From positions 9,496,894 through 9,560,893 of the forward strand of contig NC_056002.1 of assembly GCF_018446385.1 (NCBI RefSeq): a stretch of 64,000 bases of DNA, in the 5' to 3' direction. The position numbers and the translations under genes are program-made. The notes beneath the pieces were generated by a model. The model saw only the letters and a list, made by a program, of their open reading frames with translations, made no database searches and was not told the origin of the DNA. Of the stretch, positions 1 through 11,376 are shown one piece after another; the first letter of the stretch is position 1, and every line of letters starts with the position of its first letter. The DNA is from Zingiber officinale (taxonomy: Eukaryota; Streptophyta; Magnoliopsida; Zingiberales; Zingiberaceae).

Positions 1-3000
1 CGGCCACTCGTACACCGCGAGTGGCCTCTAGGCAGTTTTCGACTACATATCTCGACCCAAACTATAACTTGGATGGAAAGGTGAATCCAAGAGGAAGGAT
101 CAAAACCAATTGCGGTTGGATCACGACTGTGATCCGGCTACAATACATTGTGGACCATCCCCTGGTCCACAAAAAGTGGACCAGAGGATCTTCTCTCTGA
201 ATATATACCCCAACTTGATGTGGTCTTCTCACCTACGTCCAGAAAAGACAACAAAAAATCTATGACATCTATTAAAATATTTACTTTACTTGTTCGAACC
301 CAAGACTAAAAGGTTCATCCACATAGGAACATGAACTCCATTAGCTGAAGGTGGCGCAACTGTTAGAACCCATCGTGGCTTTTCTTCCGACGCGTGAAGC
401 CTGGAGTTCACCGATAGGATTTTGAGGGAGAAGAAAGTAAGATTTAGAGCTCCATGAGTGAAATTGAGAAAATAGAGATTTAGTCGTCAAATTGGTCAGA
501 TGATGAAATCTGTGGCTTGTACAAGTCACGTGCACACTTTCCTTCTAACTTAATCCCAAAAATGACATAAGAACCAATTTGATTTAAAAAAATAATAACG
601 TTAAGGACTAATTTGACTCATTCAAAATGTTTAGAACTGAACCTGACATTAGGCACAACATTTAGGATTAAATCGGGTCTTTTCCCTATAGTAGTGATAA
701 GAGTATATTTTCAAGTTGAAATGAATGGTCAAGGCTACTATAAAGTCAGAAACTTCTTACCCTCTCGAAAACATTTAAGTATTTTTTAGTTGATATAAAC
801 TATAGAAGAATTTTTATCCATAATCATATCACATATCATTTTGCCTAAAAATATCAGAGATTTTTTAGTAGATTCAAATTGAGCATTCATGCGTTTTTGA
901 ATTAAAATATTTTATTAAAAATGTTTTTTTCTAAAACTTCTTTAAAATTTTGAATTTTAATTAGAAAATATGCTAGAAATTTCTTAAGAGGTCGAGTGTT
1001 TAACTCTTTTGTTAGTATAAAAAAAATAAATTGAAAATGGTCAGTAGTTTTACCAAGTTAAAAACAAAAATTTATCAACGATCCTTGAGAGCTCATATTA
1101 TCTTATTATGAACGAAAAATCATATTAAAAAACATTTAAGAATCTCAAGTGAAATATTAAAATATTATCAAAGAGTTTTTTTCCCGTACAAAGTGACAAA
1201 GTTATTGACTCCTTAATTATCTTTTTAAAATTAAAAAAATACTTAAACATTTTATTTGATACTTTCAGAAAACATTTTATCCGATTGTTTAGTTAATGTG
1301 ATCTGATTTTAAGTCATCTGTGTAGTTTTTGGTAATGACCTTGATGATTTATTTCAACTTAAAGGAAATTAAATATGTATCTCTCATTCTCACAAATTTA
1401 TCAACATATTTTTCTTTTGGAAATGAATAAATTTTGGCTTGCAAAATAATACGTGGAACAAGTTAATAGAATAATAACAACATATTTAATGGACAATATA
1501 TCAATTGGCCACAAGTAGAATCAAATATTAGCTAATAGATGTCCCAAGGCTACTCTCTAGAAAATTTTATTCTGTCAAGATTTCTCAATTTATTCTGAAT
1601 AAATTGTTAATAGAAATTTTTCAAAAGACAAAATCAATCACATTAGTTGGGTTTAAAAAATTAAATACCGTAATTATAAAATAAGTAATAATAGCTGGGC
1701 ACTTGTTTGGATTGAATTTAAGTGGGTAAATAAACTTATAACTTAGCTTATTTATTTTCTAGGCGTAAATTAGTGCTCCATGCTCCTAAACTGATAAAAT
1801 AAATACTATGCTTATCATAATAAAAAAATCGAGAAAAAAAGTGTTTTCTAAAATCATTAATTGGTCCAAGATATTAATTTAGAACCTTCTCTGTTCATAA
1901 TATTATCAATTTTAAGATACGAAATTATAGAAAACTACAGTAATATTTTTTATATAAAAATCATGAGAAAAAATTACCAATAAATATTAAAATTATTTTC
2001 AATGAAAAGAAAAAAATATTAACACAATTTACTTTTAGATTTCATCAAAATTAATTACTAATAGTCCCGATTCTAAATTAAATAGTAATTAAGATTTATC
2101 AAATTTATTTATAAAATATTTTATCGAGCTCAAGTTTTTTTATATAGCTGAACTAACAACACAACGTTGTTATCATTATAAATTAGATTAAATATTCATA
2201 TATATAGATAAAAATTTTAAAAAATAAATTTACAATTAAATTTTATACAAATTAATAAATAAATTTATTCATAAATTTACTTATAATAATAAATCAAATT
2301 TATTAGTGTCCAATTTTATTTAATTTTTATTATTGACCGCGGTATGAAAGAGAGATAAATCATAAGAACTTCATTACCAATAACGTATATACAAAAGGGT
2401 TGAGATAACTAGTAGATATTACGCATTTGCATGGAATGACTCCACGTCTATTTACAATATACTTACATGAATTAACTGTGTCAATCTGTACAAATTATTT
2501 ATTTTTTTATTATGATAACGAAAATGATTACATTCATCTTGAGTATTCCTAGAGGTCTTTTCTTACATTATATGAACATCAAATGATTAAGGATGAAAAG
2601 AATTTTTTTCAAAAAGTATATATTCATTAAAAATTAATCTCTATTTTATTATAATAAATCTATGAAACTATGTTTTTTTAAAATTGTTAAGTGAAATAAT
2701 AGAAAATAATTTTAAGGAGAAGAAAAATGTCTCTCGTTTTTTATTCTTTTTTACATTTTACATGACAAAGCTGCTTTCCTCAATCCTCCTCTATTGCCGT
2801 TCTTAGGCCCATAATTCGAGACCATTACCGAAGTTTTGCTACTCCGAATTCGTGATGAGAAGAGCCATAATTTGGGCCCATCTAAATCTGATCCGAATTC
2901 GACCTGAATCAGTTTTGATCCAATCTGAATCTAAAAAATTTACAATCCAAACCTAATTTCTTTTTAAATCAACTCGGATCAAATTATTAGGTCGGATCCA

Positions 3001-3110
3001 TTTTGATATCTTACAGGATCAGTTAAAAAAATGAAAAGAGTTTTATATTTGATCATTCGATCTTCATCGTCAGCGCAGGGAGGCTTCTCCTTTGTATCCT
3101 CCAATATAGA
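1..3110. other. AT-rich intergenic DNA, no gene seen
   Basis: No open frame here looks like a real protein. The stretch is AT-rich with many A and T runs; 2830-3000 is rich in GATC/GGATC-like short words, which may be transposon debris. The last part probably holds the promoter of the invertase-like gene, but I see no TATA box I would defend beyond a weak TATATTT near 3044. Confidence 0.6.
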
Positions 3111-3179
3111 ATAGAATGACCAAGATTTTGTTTTCTGTTGAAGGTCTGGTTGACCTTCCCCTCTCCGCAAGCTCTGCCC

Positions 3180-5503
3180 ATGGGGATGTCTGGCAGATCT
3201 TGCTTGCTTCGAGCTCTCTTCTTCATCTCTTGTTTTGTGGTGGATATCGATGGAGAAGCAGCTTCACATAGAATCGTCCTGTACCCACAACCTCAGCAGC
3301 AGAACTCCATAGCCAGTGGGGTTTACAGAACGGCATACCACTTTCAACCACCCAGGAATTGGATCAATGGTGCGTAATTGTCTCATAAATCAATCCACTA
3401 ATACTTGAGTTGATCTTAAAGATGTCTTTTTTTTTTTTTTTTGTGGCATGAATCGATCCGCTAATTCGATCGATCTTCGGCAAATGGAGCAGACCCAAAT
3501 GGTACTCTTCTTCCTCACGGCCTCAATACGATCTCTCCCTGTTCTTCCTGGATTAACCCTAATTCGAGTCGCCATCGCCAGGGCCGATGTATTTCAATGG
3601 CGTCTACCACCTGTTCTACCAGTATAATCCCAACGCGGCGGTGTGGGGCGACATGCACTGGGGCCACTCCGTCTCCGTCGACCTCATCAACTGGGCCCCG
3701 CTCCCGCTCGCCCTCGCTCCCACCTCGCCCTACGACGTCAACGGCTGCTTCTCCGGCTCCGCCACCGTCCGCCGCGGCACCCACCCCGCCGTCCTCTACA
3801 CCGGCGTCGACGCCAATTATGAGCAGTCCCAGAACCTCGCGCTCCCGGCGAACCTCTCCGACCCGGTCCTCACGAACTGGACCAAGTCGGGGCACAACCC
3901 GCTGATTTCCGCCGGCGACGACTTCGAAGCGACCAACTTTCGCGACCCGACGACGGCCTGGGTGGGCTCAGACGGACTCTGGCGGACCGCGGTTGGGGCC
4001 CAAATCGGAGCCAACGGCACGGCGCTGTTGTACAGGAGCCGGGATTTCGTGCGGTGGGAGAGGGCGAGCCGGCCGCTGCACTCCTCTAGCGGATCGGGTA
4101 TGTGGGAGTGTCCGGACTTTTACCCGGTCTCGGTGGTCGGGGTAGAGGGCTTGGACACGCCGCCGACTGAGGGGGAGGTGAAGCACGTGCTCAAGATGAG
4201 CTTGTTTGAGACGCACTCGGATCACTACATGTTGGGGGCGTACGACGCGGCGAGGGATGCGTTCGTGCCGGAGGGCGAAGGCGCAGTGGACGACTACAGG
4301 GCGTGGCAGAGGTACGACCATGGCAAGTTTTATGCCTCCAAGACGTTCTTCGACGCGGGGAGGAGGAGGAGGATCCTGTGGGGGTGGTTGAATGAGTCGG
4401 ACAGCGAGGCGGACGACGTCGCCAAGGGGTGGGCTGGCATTCAGGTCAGTTTTGTTCTCATTCTCTGCTTTGGTTGCTCTATGAGCATTGATTCCACGAT
4501 GAGCATGAGCATGAGCATGTGTGTGGATTCAGACAATTCCCAGAACAATTCGGCTAGACAGCAATCGCAGGCAGTTGATTCAGTGGCCTGTTGAAGAGGT
4601 CAGATCACTTAGAAAGCATGTGGTTCACTTGCAGAATATGGAGCTCCAAACAGGCTTACATGAGATCAAAGGAGTAAAAGCTTCACAGGCTAGCATTAAT
4701 ACCACCTCATTTATTCAATCTCCGAGTGAATCCTAAACCAGTATCAATAACCTAATCTTTGAATATTTAAATAGGCAGATGTAGAGGTTGATTTTCAGCT
4801 TCATGATCTAGAGAGAGCACAGACGTTTGATCCTACTTGGGCAATGGATCCTCCTAGACTCTGTGCTGAGCAGGATGCTTCAGTCCAGGGTGGAATTGGA
4901 CCATTTGGATTATTGGTCTTGGCTTCCGAAAAGCTGGAGGAACACTCGGCAATCTTCTTCAGAGTTTACAAAGATCAAAATGCTTATAAAGTCCTCATGT
5001 GCTCTGACCAGAGAAGGTAACTCGTTTGACCTGTACATAGTCAACGGTAAATTGAGATATTAATCTATTGTGTGCTTAATGATGCCCGGAACAGATCATC
5101 ACTATGGCCAGAGCTAGACAAAGCTGCGTATGGAACCTTCTTGGATATGAACCTTGAGAAAGAATCAAAGATTTCTTTGAGAACTTTAGTGAGTTTCCCA
5201 TCTCTCTCAGTTTACCATATGGTTTCCTTCCAAAGTTTTTGGATATGAGCTCATCAGTGTTGCTTGCCATCGTTCTGAATTATTGTGTGCTAGATTGATC
5301 ATTCGGTGATCGAGAGTTTTGGAGGAGGAGGGAGAGCATGCATCAGTGCTAGAGTTTATCCTTCCTTCTTCTCAAATTCCAGCGCTCATCTTTACCTCTT
5401 CAACAATGGCTCCAGTTCTACTACAGTTTCCAGGCTGAAGGCATGGGACATGGCGGGAGCTCGGTTGAACATACGAGTTGATGAGTTGAGTATTGAACAC
5501 TAG
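3180..5503 (+). CDS. CWINV: Cell-wall-invertase-like GH32 beta-fructofuranosidase
   Basis: Secreted glycoside hydrolase family 32 enzyme; family members split sucrose or fructans in the cell wall. Exons: 3180-3369, 3493-3501, 3582-4444, 4533-4688, 4775-5016, 5095-5188, 5294-5503. They join in one frame of 587 residues, normal for the family. The start is the first in-frame ATG; no earlier ATG exists before the upstream stop. Residues 1-30 form a hydrophobic signal peptide. Seen: nucleophile motif WINDPNG (Asp64), FRDP (Asp188) and WECPDF (Glu242); the Pro in that last motif is typical of cell-wall rather than vacuolar forms. N-glycosylation sites such as NLS and NWT are present. Exon 3 is very GC-rich, as is common in monocots. 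Phe275 and His278 lie where active invertases carry an Asp and a Lys that bind sucrose, so the gene could encode a fructan exohydrolase or an inactive homologue. Confidence 0.93.
3493..3501 (+). other. 9-base mini-exon of the invertase-like gene
   Basis: The nine bases ACCCAAATG, bordered by AG before and GT after, supply the centre of the catalytic Asp-Pro-Asn motif. Without them the frame of exons 1 and 3 lacks the nucleophile. A mini-exon of this size and content is a known hallmark of plant acid invertase genes. Confidence 0.93.
4689..4774 (+). other. GC-AG intron in the invertase-like gene
   Basis: The preceding exon must end at the CAG codon 4686-4688 to stay in register with the family (…ASQ then ADVEV…). 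The intron then begins GCTAGC and ends ATAG, so its donor is GC rather than GT. No GT nearby preserves the conserved residues. Confidence 0.7.
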
Positions 5504-6285
5504 ATTATCGAGTACACATTGCCATTGGAATTGTTGTATTGGTACATCGCTGATCACGGAGAATCAAGATCATTATTCTGATAGAATAACAATTATCGAT
5601 GATTCTACCTTCAACTGTTGACCATTCATTACTGAGATGGCAATGAGTCAAATAGATCTAGTATTGAAGAGACACCAAATAACTTTCTTTTAACTCCATT
5701 AATGGCGCAGCAGAGGAAACTATAGGGTCTCTCAAGGTGTCCCTCGGCAAGAAATATGGTCCAGTTTCTATGCTCCGATTAGAATAGCTTCATTATTCTT
5801 AACGATCATTATCTTTTGATTGATCATTAAATTTCTCTTAACGTGATATATTGAAGTATTTTGTTTTGGTATCTTGTGGCAAAAACTGCCCTAATTCAAC
5901 TATTTCAATGACTAAAAAGATTAATGTTAACTTCGTATACATAAAAACTATTCACTTTTATTAACATCATATTTAAATTAAGGTCTAAATGTTTATTTTT
6001 TTAGGTGGAACTATAACAACTAAGGCACACTTTTATATTGCTTGCTTCATGTGAAATGAGGTATTTTGGTCTTATCTGCAATCAATTCCCCAACATTGAA
6101 TCTCAGTCACTTACAATTAATTCTACCACATGGCTAATGATTAATGAAAGTTTTGCGGTTCTAAACAGATGCGTGGAGCTGATATTTATATGGATATTTA
6201 TTTTAATAAATTTTAGGATAATTTTTAATCGATACAATGAATGACATTCTCTATAAAAAAAAAATCGTTACTTTAGGTTAAAATG
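5504..6285. other. 3' flank of invertase-like gene and intergenic DNA
   Basis: AT-rich sequence after the stop codon, containing the unassigned 3' untranslated region. I see no coding frame with recognisable content. Confidence 0.5.
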
Positions 6286-6289
6286 TTCA

Positions 6290-7475
6290 TTGTAATTTAC
6301 TTATATGTATCTTATCATATGATCGGCGATTTAGGTCGTTTGGAATAAGCAATATCATTTTTTGCTCAAAGGTCTTGCGTGAGGTCGTAGCTAGGGTGTC
6401 ATCCTCATCAGGGCTCAGTTCCTCACTCAATATTAAAGGCTTCAATATAAGAACGACCGGCTTGAAGGTCGATCGTGATTGAAAGAGCTCCACTTTTGAA
6501 TAACCAACCGGTACAAAGACCAGTCAAAATCATGACTCACACTACATAACTTTGTTGTATGTCCAGTATGTGTAAAGGTCGACCGGACGTATCTAAGCTT
6601 AGTGTTCACTCTCAATATATGGTCGAACGACCCTGTAGTCGATTAAGCATATGGGGTTGAGTTTTCCACTTTTGTAATATTACTTTTAGCTTACAGATGT
6701 CACCCTATAGTTCAGTACAACCTTCAATATAAATCAAGCAGTCATAAGGCCGGCCGTACCTATTAGTTCGAGCGTCATGTTATCCAATAGTCAGTCTCCC
6801 ATTATACGGTTGGTAGTCCTAGAGCTGACTGGACCTGCGAGAATTGGCTTCTCATTACTAATCAGATCTTCAACATGAGTCTATGAGCATATTGCCGACC
6901 AGACTTATTTCTAGTTGGACTTATGGGATTCAACTCCCCCTTCAAAGGGCAAACATGCATAAGATTATTCTTATTACAAAGTCAATCGGGATACCCCATT
7001 TATCCAAATATCTGACTAGGCTATATTCTAGGAGACAACATTGTTAGGAAATCTCAACAGATTATCAGAATAATAGTTATTCGTCAGAGAATATTTTTCA
7101 GTTACAGTATATGCATTCAATGGAACCTATGAAACCTTTTTACGAAGGTACTACAACTTCTATCATTATTGCAGAGGTTACACAAGACCATTCATATACA
7201 TATAATAGAAGATTTCTCGGAGGATAACTGTACAAATTCTAGATTGTACACCTTCCATTATCCAACATCTTCTGACACCGAATATTCCATGTCACCTCAT
7301 TATTATGGAGGTTATGAGAAGTGATATAAAATGGGGTTCTCTCCTTGTTGCCTCATTATTTATGCTCACTCAATTTACTATAGTTCTTCTCCACTTTTCG
7401 CCTGGTCATCTACTAAATTGAGCGTCGGAGAACCTACGCCAGGGACTCCTTCCTAAGTTTTTGCCCCAACATTAT
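6290..7475 (+). mobile_element. Decayed LTR-like remnant (probably Ty3/gypsy)
   Basis: The stretch has many dispersed CGACCGG/CGGCCGG words and ends with GAGCGTCGGAG followed by ACGCCAGGG, a run I recognise from the downstream part of many plant gypsy LTRs, then CCCCAACA. No second LTR, no target duplication and no gag/pol frame were found, so this is at best a degraded LTR. Confidence 0.4.
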
Positions 7476-7479
7476 GGGG

Positions 7480-9140
7480 GCTTGCTTTTCCATGTGCACA
7501 GAAAGGAGGAAGGCACTCGGAGCCCTTTAACTGCTCCAGTTCATCATCTTTTTCTCCAATGCAAAGTCTTCTTCCTATCAACAATATTGCCACCTGCCCA
7601 ACGCACCATGTTAGCAGTTTCAGACAAGATCAGTATCCGAGTTAGTATTTGGGTGGTAGAGTTGTTTCATCAAGGATCAATTTCCTCTAAGCGCTTCTGC
7701 AATGGCGTTAATGCTTCAAGTATTAACGCCAACGTGGAATACTTTCAGTACAATGTAGCATTAACATGTTCAATTTTTTGAACACGTTAATGCCTGTAGA
7801 TTATAAAAAAATAAAAGAAAAATAGCATATTGTCATTAATGTGTTCACGTGTTAATGACAATGTGGATGCTCTGATTCATTATCCTTCCATCTAAGAGGT
7901 TGTTCGGTATGTAATTTACCTCCTTTCATTTTGCTATGGGATTGGCAATGAGAAATACTCGGACGAAGTAATTCACTTTTGCTTCATAAAGCTATTTCCA
8001 TTGGCATCCAGCAAAGACAAATACCCCTGCAATATCATAATAATAAATTGACAATAAGAACATTCATATCAATTCGATAATAATTTTTTACTACACATTA
8101 TATCAATTATCATAAAATTTCTATTATCTTTATTTTTTTTATTTTTTTTCCTTTTCCCATGTATTATATATTTTTCATTATCAGTCTATTTCCTTTATCT
8201 TTTCTTTCTTCTAAATTAAATAATATTTTAATATTTAAAAATTAGATTTTATTTTTTAAATTTAAAGAATTAATATTTATGAAATCTAAAGGTAAGAAAT
8301 GAATAAGATAATTTTTATAAATTTTTTTATATAAAATTTAAGGTAAATTATGTTTAGGAAAATTGTTAGGGATGCATAGCTCCCGTTCCTCTTGTAAGAC
8401 GCATTTATAACCAATGTCATTGTATCTTTCTAATTTACCTTTGTTTTTTTGTTTTTTTTTAAAAGATAATACGGTGCATGAAATTCGGCGTGGACCTTTT
8501 CCTAATTTTGCTGCCCATGTTCAATGTTTTTTTTTTTCTTGTCTCAGTACATACGAAAGTTGAGAAGGAAAGGAAGAGAGATACTGAGAACTAGGGGTGT
8601 ATAGTTAATTCGTCAAATTGATCAATTCATTTATACTGATCTAAATTGAACCGAAAAAAGGAAGACTTCATACCGATCTAAATTGAACCAAAAAAAAGAA
8701 GAGAGGTACTAAGAATTAGGGGTGAACAGTTAACCCGTCAAATCGATCAATACATTCATATCGATCTAAATTGAATTGAAAACAAATCCTATCGGATATA
8801 AGGTTGGATGTAAGATCTTAATATTGCATTATCGGATCTAGTAGGATCGGCTAGTTTTTTACCCTAGTAATCTAATCAACCCTATCCACGATCATCCCTA
8901 TTTGTAGCAGTTTCTGTCAATTAATTACTATCATGAGTAATGTTTATTATTATTTTTAAATATTATTTTTTATTATATTTATATTTTATATTTATTGGAT
9001 ATAGGATTAGATATTTAAATAACTGATAATTCGTCCTATATTTGATACATACGAACTGATGGAAATAGAGCCGGATAAGATCCTGATATCGTATTATTTA
9101 ATCTAGTAGAATTAGATAATTTTTTACTCTGATAATTGAA
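7480..9140. other. Intergenic DNA with a tandem duplication
   Basis: No supported gene. A unit of about 120 bases beginning near 8586 (ACTAGGGGTG) is repeated from about 8708 (ATTAGGGGTG), each copy containing GATCTAAATTGAA. The rest is AT-rich. Confidence 0.5.
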
Positions 9141-9387
9141 TCAACCCGTTCCATGATCAGAATTGAATACCGGTTTTTCGTTTTGCAATGAAGGAAAATC
9201 ACGGACAAGCACCAGTTTCTTGTTACATAAATTGCATTGCAGAGGCCCTCTGCTTTCCCACAGGCATAGCCGAGCAACTAGTAAGGGCCTACTGTTAAAG
9301 GAAAATACCTCTTCATGCACGCATAGCATAGATGTTTGCCCTGCCCTTCTATCGCCATGACTCACTTTTGCTTGCAGTGTCGCGAAG

Positions 9388-9711
9388 ATGAAGCAGCGCT
9401 TCCGGAGGAGCCAGAGAGTGGACCTGGACTTGAAGCTCGCGCTACCGGCGAGGCAGGACACGCCAAGGATCGCCGCGGATGAACACGAACCACCGCCGGG
9501 ACAGTTGTCGTCAACGAGCTCATCCCTGTCTCTGGAGACTCAGCATGACAGCCCCAAGGAGGCGGCGCCGATGGTGCTCGCGGCGTGTCCTTGGTGCCTC
9601 ATGTATGTGATGCTCTCGGAGGTGGCAAGTGCCGAGGTGCCAGAGCGCACTTCTGTCGATTTCCTCCATAGCCAGGAACAAAGTAAATTGAAGAAGAAAA
9701 AACAAGCTTAA
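9388..9711 (+). CDS. GIR1: GIR1-like small EAR-motif repressor, altered C-terminal zinc site
   Basis: A 107-residue protein resembling the GL2-interacting-repressor family, small nuclear adaptors that recruit TOPLESS-type corepressors. Seen: an LxLxLxL EAR motif at residues 13-19 (LDLKLAL), a Ser-rich linker, and the family core PMVLAACPWCLMYVMLSE at 61-78 with the first Cys pair (C67, C70). Family members continue with a second Cys-x-x-Cys pair and then a DFL motif. Here the DFL follows in frame, but the second pair is missing: its codons are recognisable at 9627-9654 in another frame. Net loss is three bases, apparently as separate single-base gaps. An AG acceptor just before the ATG (9376-9377) suggests a 5' untranslated intron. 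Either a real lesion or assembly error; the family call is firm. Confidence 0.75.
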   Translation: MKQRFRRSQRVDLDLKLALPARQDTPRIAADEHEPPPGQLSSTSSSLSLETQHDSPKEAAPMVLAACPWCLMYVMLSEVASAEVPERTSVDFLHSQEQSKLKKKKQA

Positions 9712-9840
9712 GCTCAAGAATTCAAGTGTCTTCTTCATCTGCAAAGGGCTCCAAGCGAGGAACAGAGAAAACGATTGCGGTTTTTGGGGTATGAGATGTG
9801 CCTTAAAATCAATTTTAATACAGCAGTAGTGAGAATTGTG

Positions 9841-9862
9841 TTATTATTATTATTATTATTAT
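9841..9862. repeat. (TTA)n microsatellite
   Basis: Uninterrupted TTA repeats downstream of the GIR1-like gene. Confidence 0.95.
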
Positions 9863-10172
9863 AAAATAACATTTATTTACACCTTAATTCCTTCCTCCAT
9901 ATATCGATCGTTGCAACTGCATCCCTTTAAATTTAGGAGGTAAACGGGCTAAGCCGCTCCCAAACTATTCAAGTCTCGATTTAAAAAAAAAAAAATCCTG
10001 TTTGAGTTTATTTGATTAAGTTAATAAACCGAGCTTGAATATGATTTCGAGCTCAAAATATTATCAGGTAGATTTCAAATTTAACCGTTCATGAGCTCAC
10101 GAATATATTTCTTTAGAAGTTCATGAACATATTTGTTAAGAAACTTAAACATGTTTATTAGAATACTCACTT

Positions 10173-10196
10173 TATATATATATATATATATATATA
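10173..10196. repeat. (TA)n microsatellite
   Basis: Twelve TA units in AT-rich intergenic DNA upstream of the first copia element. Confidence 0.95.
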
Positions 10197-10348
10197 AAAT
10201 TCAAATCGAACTTGAACCGAGCTCGGCCGTAAGTAAAACAAATCGAGCTCAATTTGTAACCTTTTACTACTAGGCTCTATTCAATTAGACCCCCACTTGG
10301 AATGTATCAAATAGATGGTCATTTTCTAGTGCAATTGCAGGAATGATA

Positions 10349-11348
10349 TGTTGAACAAATTGAATGAAAACGCGACGTGTGGGTTGTAGTCCTATAAAGA
10401 AAGTGAAGCCTTCTGGTCGGCTGATTCGGAATAAAGGGGATGAAAATTCAGGGCCCGGATGACATCAACCCGAAGGGTCATTTGTGAACCCCATTATTTG
10501 TAATATTAGTCAGACAACTTGTTGGCCAGCATACAAGACAAGAAAAGTCGCCAGCTTACCTGCACACCACGTGGTAGCTTGTCTGCTCGCCACGTGGCAA
10601 GCTTGCAAGCAAGCCACGTTGTGGCTTGCTGGCAATTTTGGCAAGCATGCAAGCCACGTTAACATGGTTTGTTGGCATTTTTGGCAAGCATGCAAGCCAC
10701 AACGTGGCTTGCTCGTTGGGCTTGCTCGTTGTAAGCAGAGAAGAGGCAGAGGTCTATATAAGACCATTAAGAAGCTAGAAGCAAGAGCAGAACAAAACTC
10801 GAGCTTTATGTGAGCTTTGTGTGAGAGAAGCACGTGTGTGAGAAGAGCACATGAGCACTTGCTTTCCTTCCTCTTTGAATCCCCATGTTTCTTTCCCTTC
10901 TGTTGTGCACTTCTTTTGCTCAACAGAAAAGTGATAGTTTTCAGATCTAGTTCAGATCGTCACGACAACCAGTGCTCGGTTGTGCTCGTGATCCTGCCAT
11001 TTTATCCTAGGAAACAGACGTCCACTTAATCCTCTGAGCACCGCGGAGGGGCCGAATCTGTTTTAAGGAGACAACGCTCTGCTGGACTCGGCATCCACTC
11101 TGAGTTCGTGTTGCAGCTCTCGACATCCTGTCAGCAACTCTCAGCAGCAACGTGGCGCCGCTCGACAACTCACGGTGTCCACGACTCATCTACTCGCCGC
11201 GTGGCTTGGCTCGCTAGAGTTGACAGTTTGAGATTATCTGCTCAAACCTACTAGATTGTAAGTTCTTGTGACTCTAGTACACACTCGGAAGCGTGGAAAA
11301 GAGCTTCTGAGACGATCACACAGATTGTAAACGGGTTTACTCCCAACA
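10349..11348 (+). repeat. 5' LTR of the deleted copia element
   Basis: Direct repeat of 13733-14731. It contains a block of CACGTG and GCAAGC/GCTTGC words (10565-10735), a TATA box at 10755-10761 (CTATATAAG) and the transcript leader downstream. LTR end CCCAACA is followed only 28 bases later by the gag ATG. Confidence 0.95.
10565..10735 (+). promoter_or_regulatory. U3 block of G-box and GCAAGC repeats with TATA box downstream
   Basis: CACGTGG occurs near 10568 and 10601, and the 20-base theme GGCAAGCATGCAAGCCAC repeats with slight variants and inverted partners (AAGCCACGTTGTGGCTT). CACGTG is the binding core for bZIP and bHLH factors. A TATATAA lies 20-25 bases downstream of the block. The 3' LTR carries the same arrangement (TATA at 14139-14145), with one G-box altered to CATATG. 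Confidence 0.6.
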
Positions 11349-11376
11349 AAACTTAAAACATATTCGTTCTGTTACC

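Noticed and set aside
3515..4321. Minus-strand frames over exon 3 of the invertase-like gene
   Set aside because: Shadows caused by GC-rich third positions; the plus strand carries clear GH32 motifs.
7461..7781. 106-codon frame after the LTR-like remnant
   Set aside because: No recognisable domain, no leader or terminator features, AT-rich context.
10510..10923. Minus-strand 137-codon frame in the copia LTR
   Set aside because: Lies wholly in the LTR; the translation is built from repeated HACQK/ACLPKLPAS units of the GCAAGC block.
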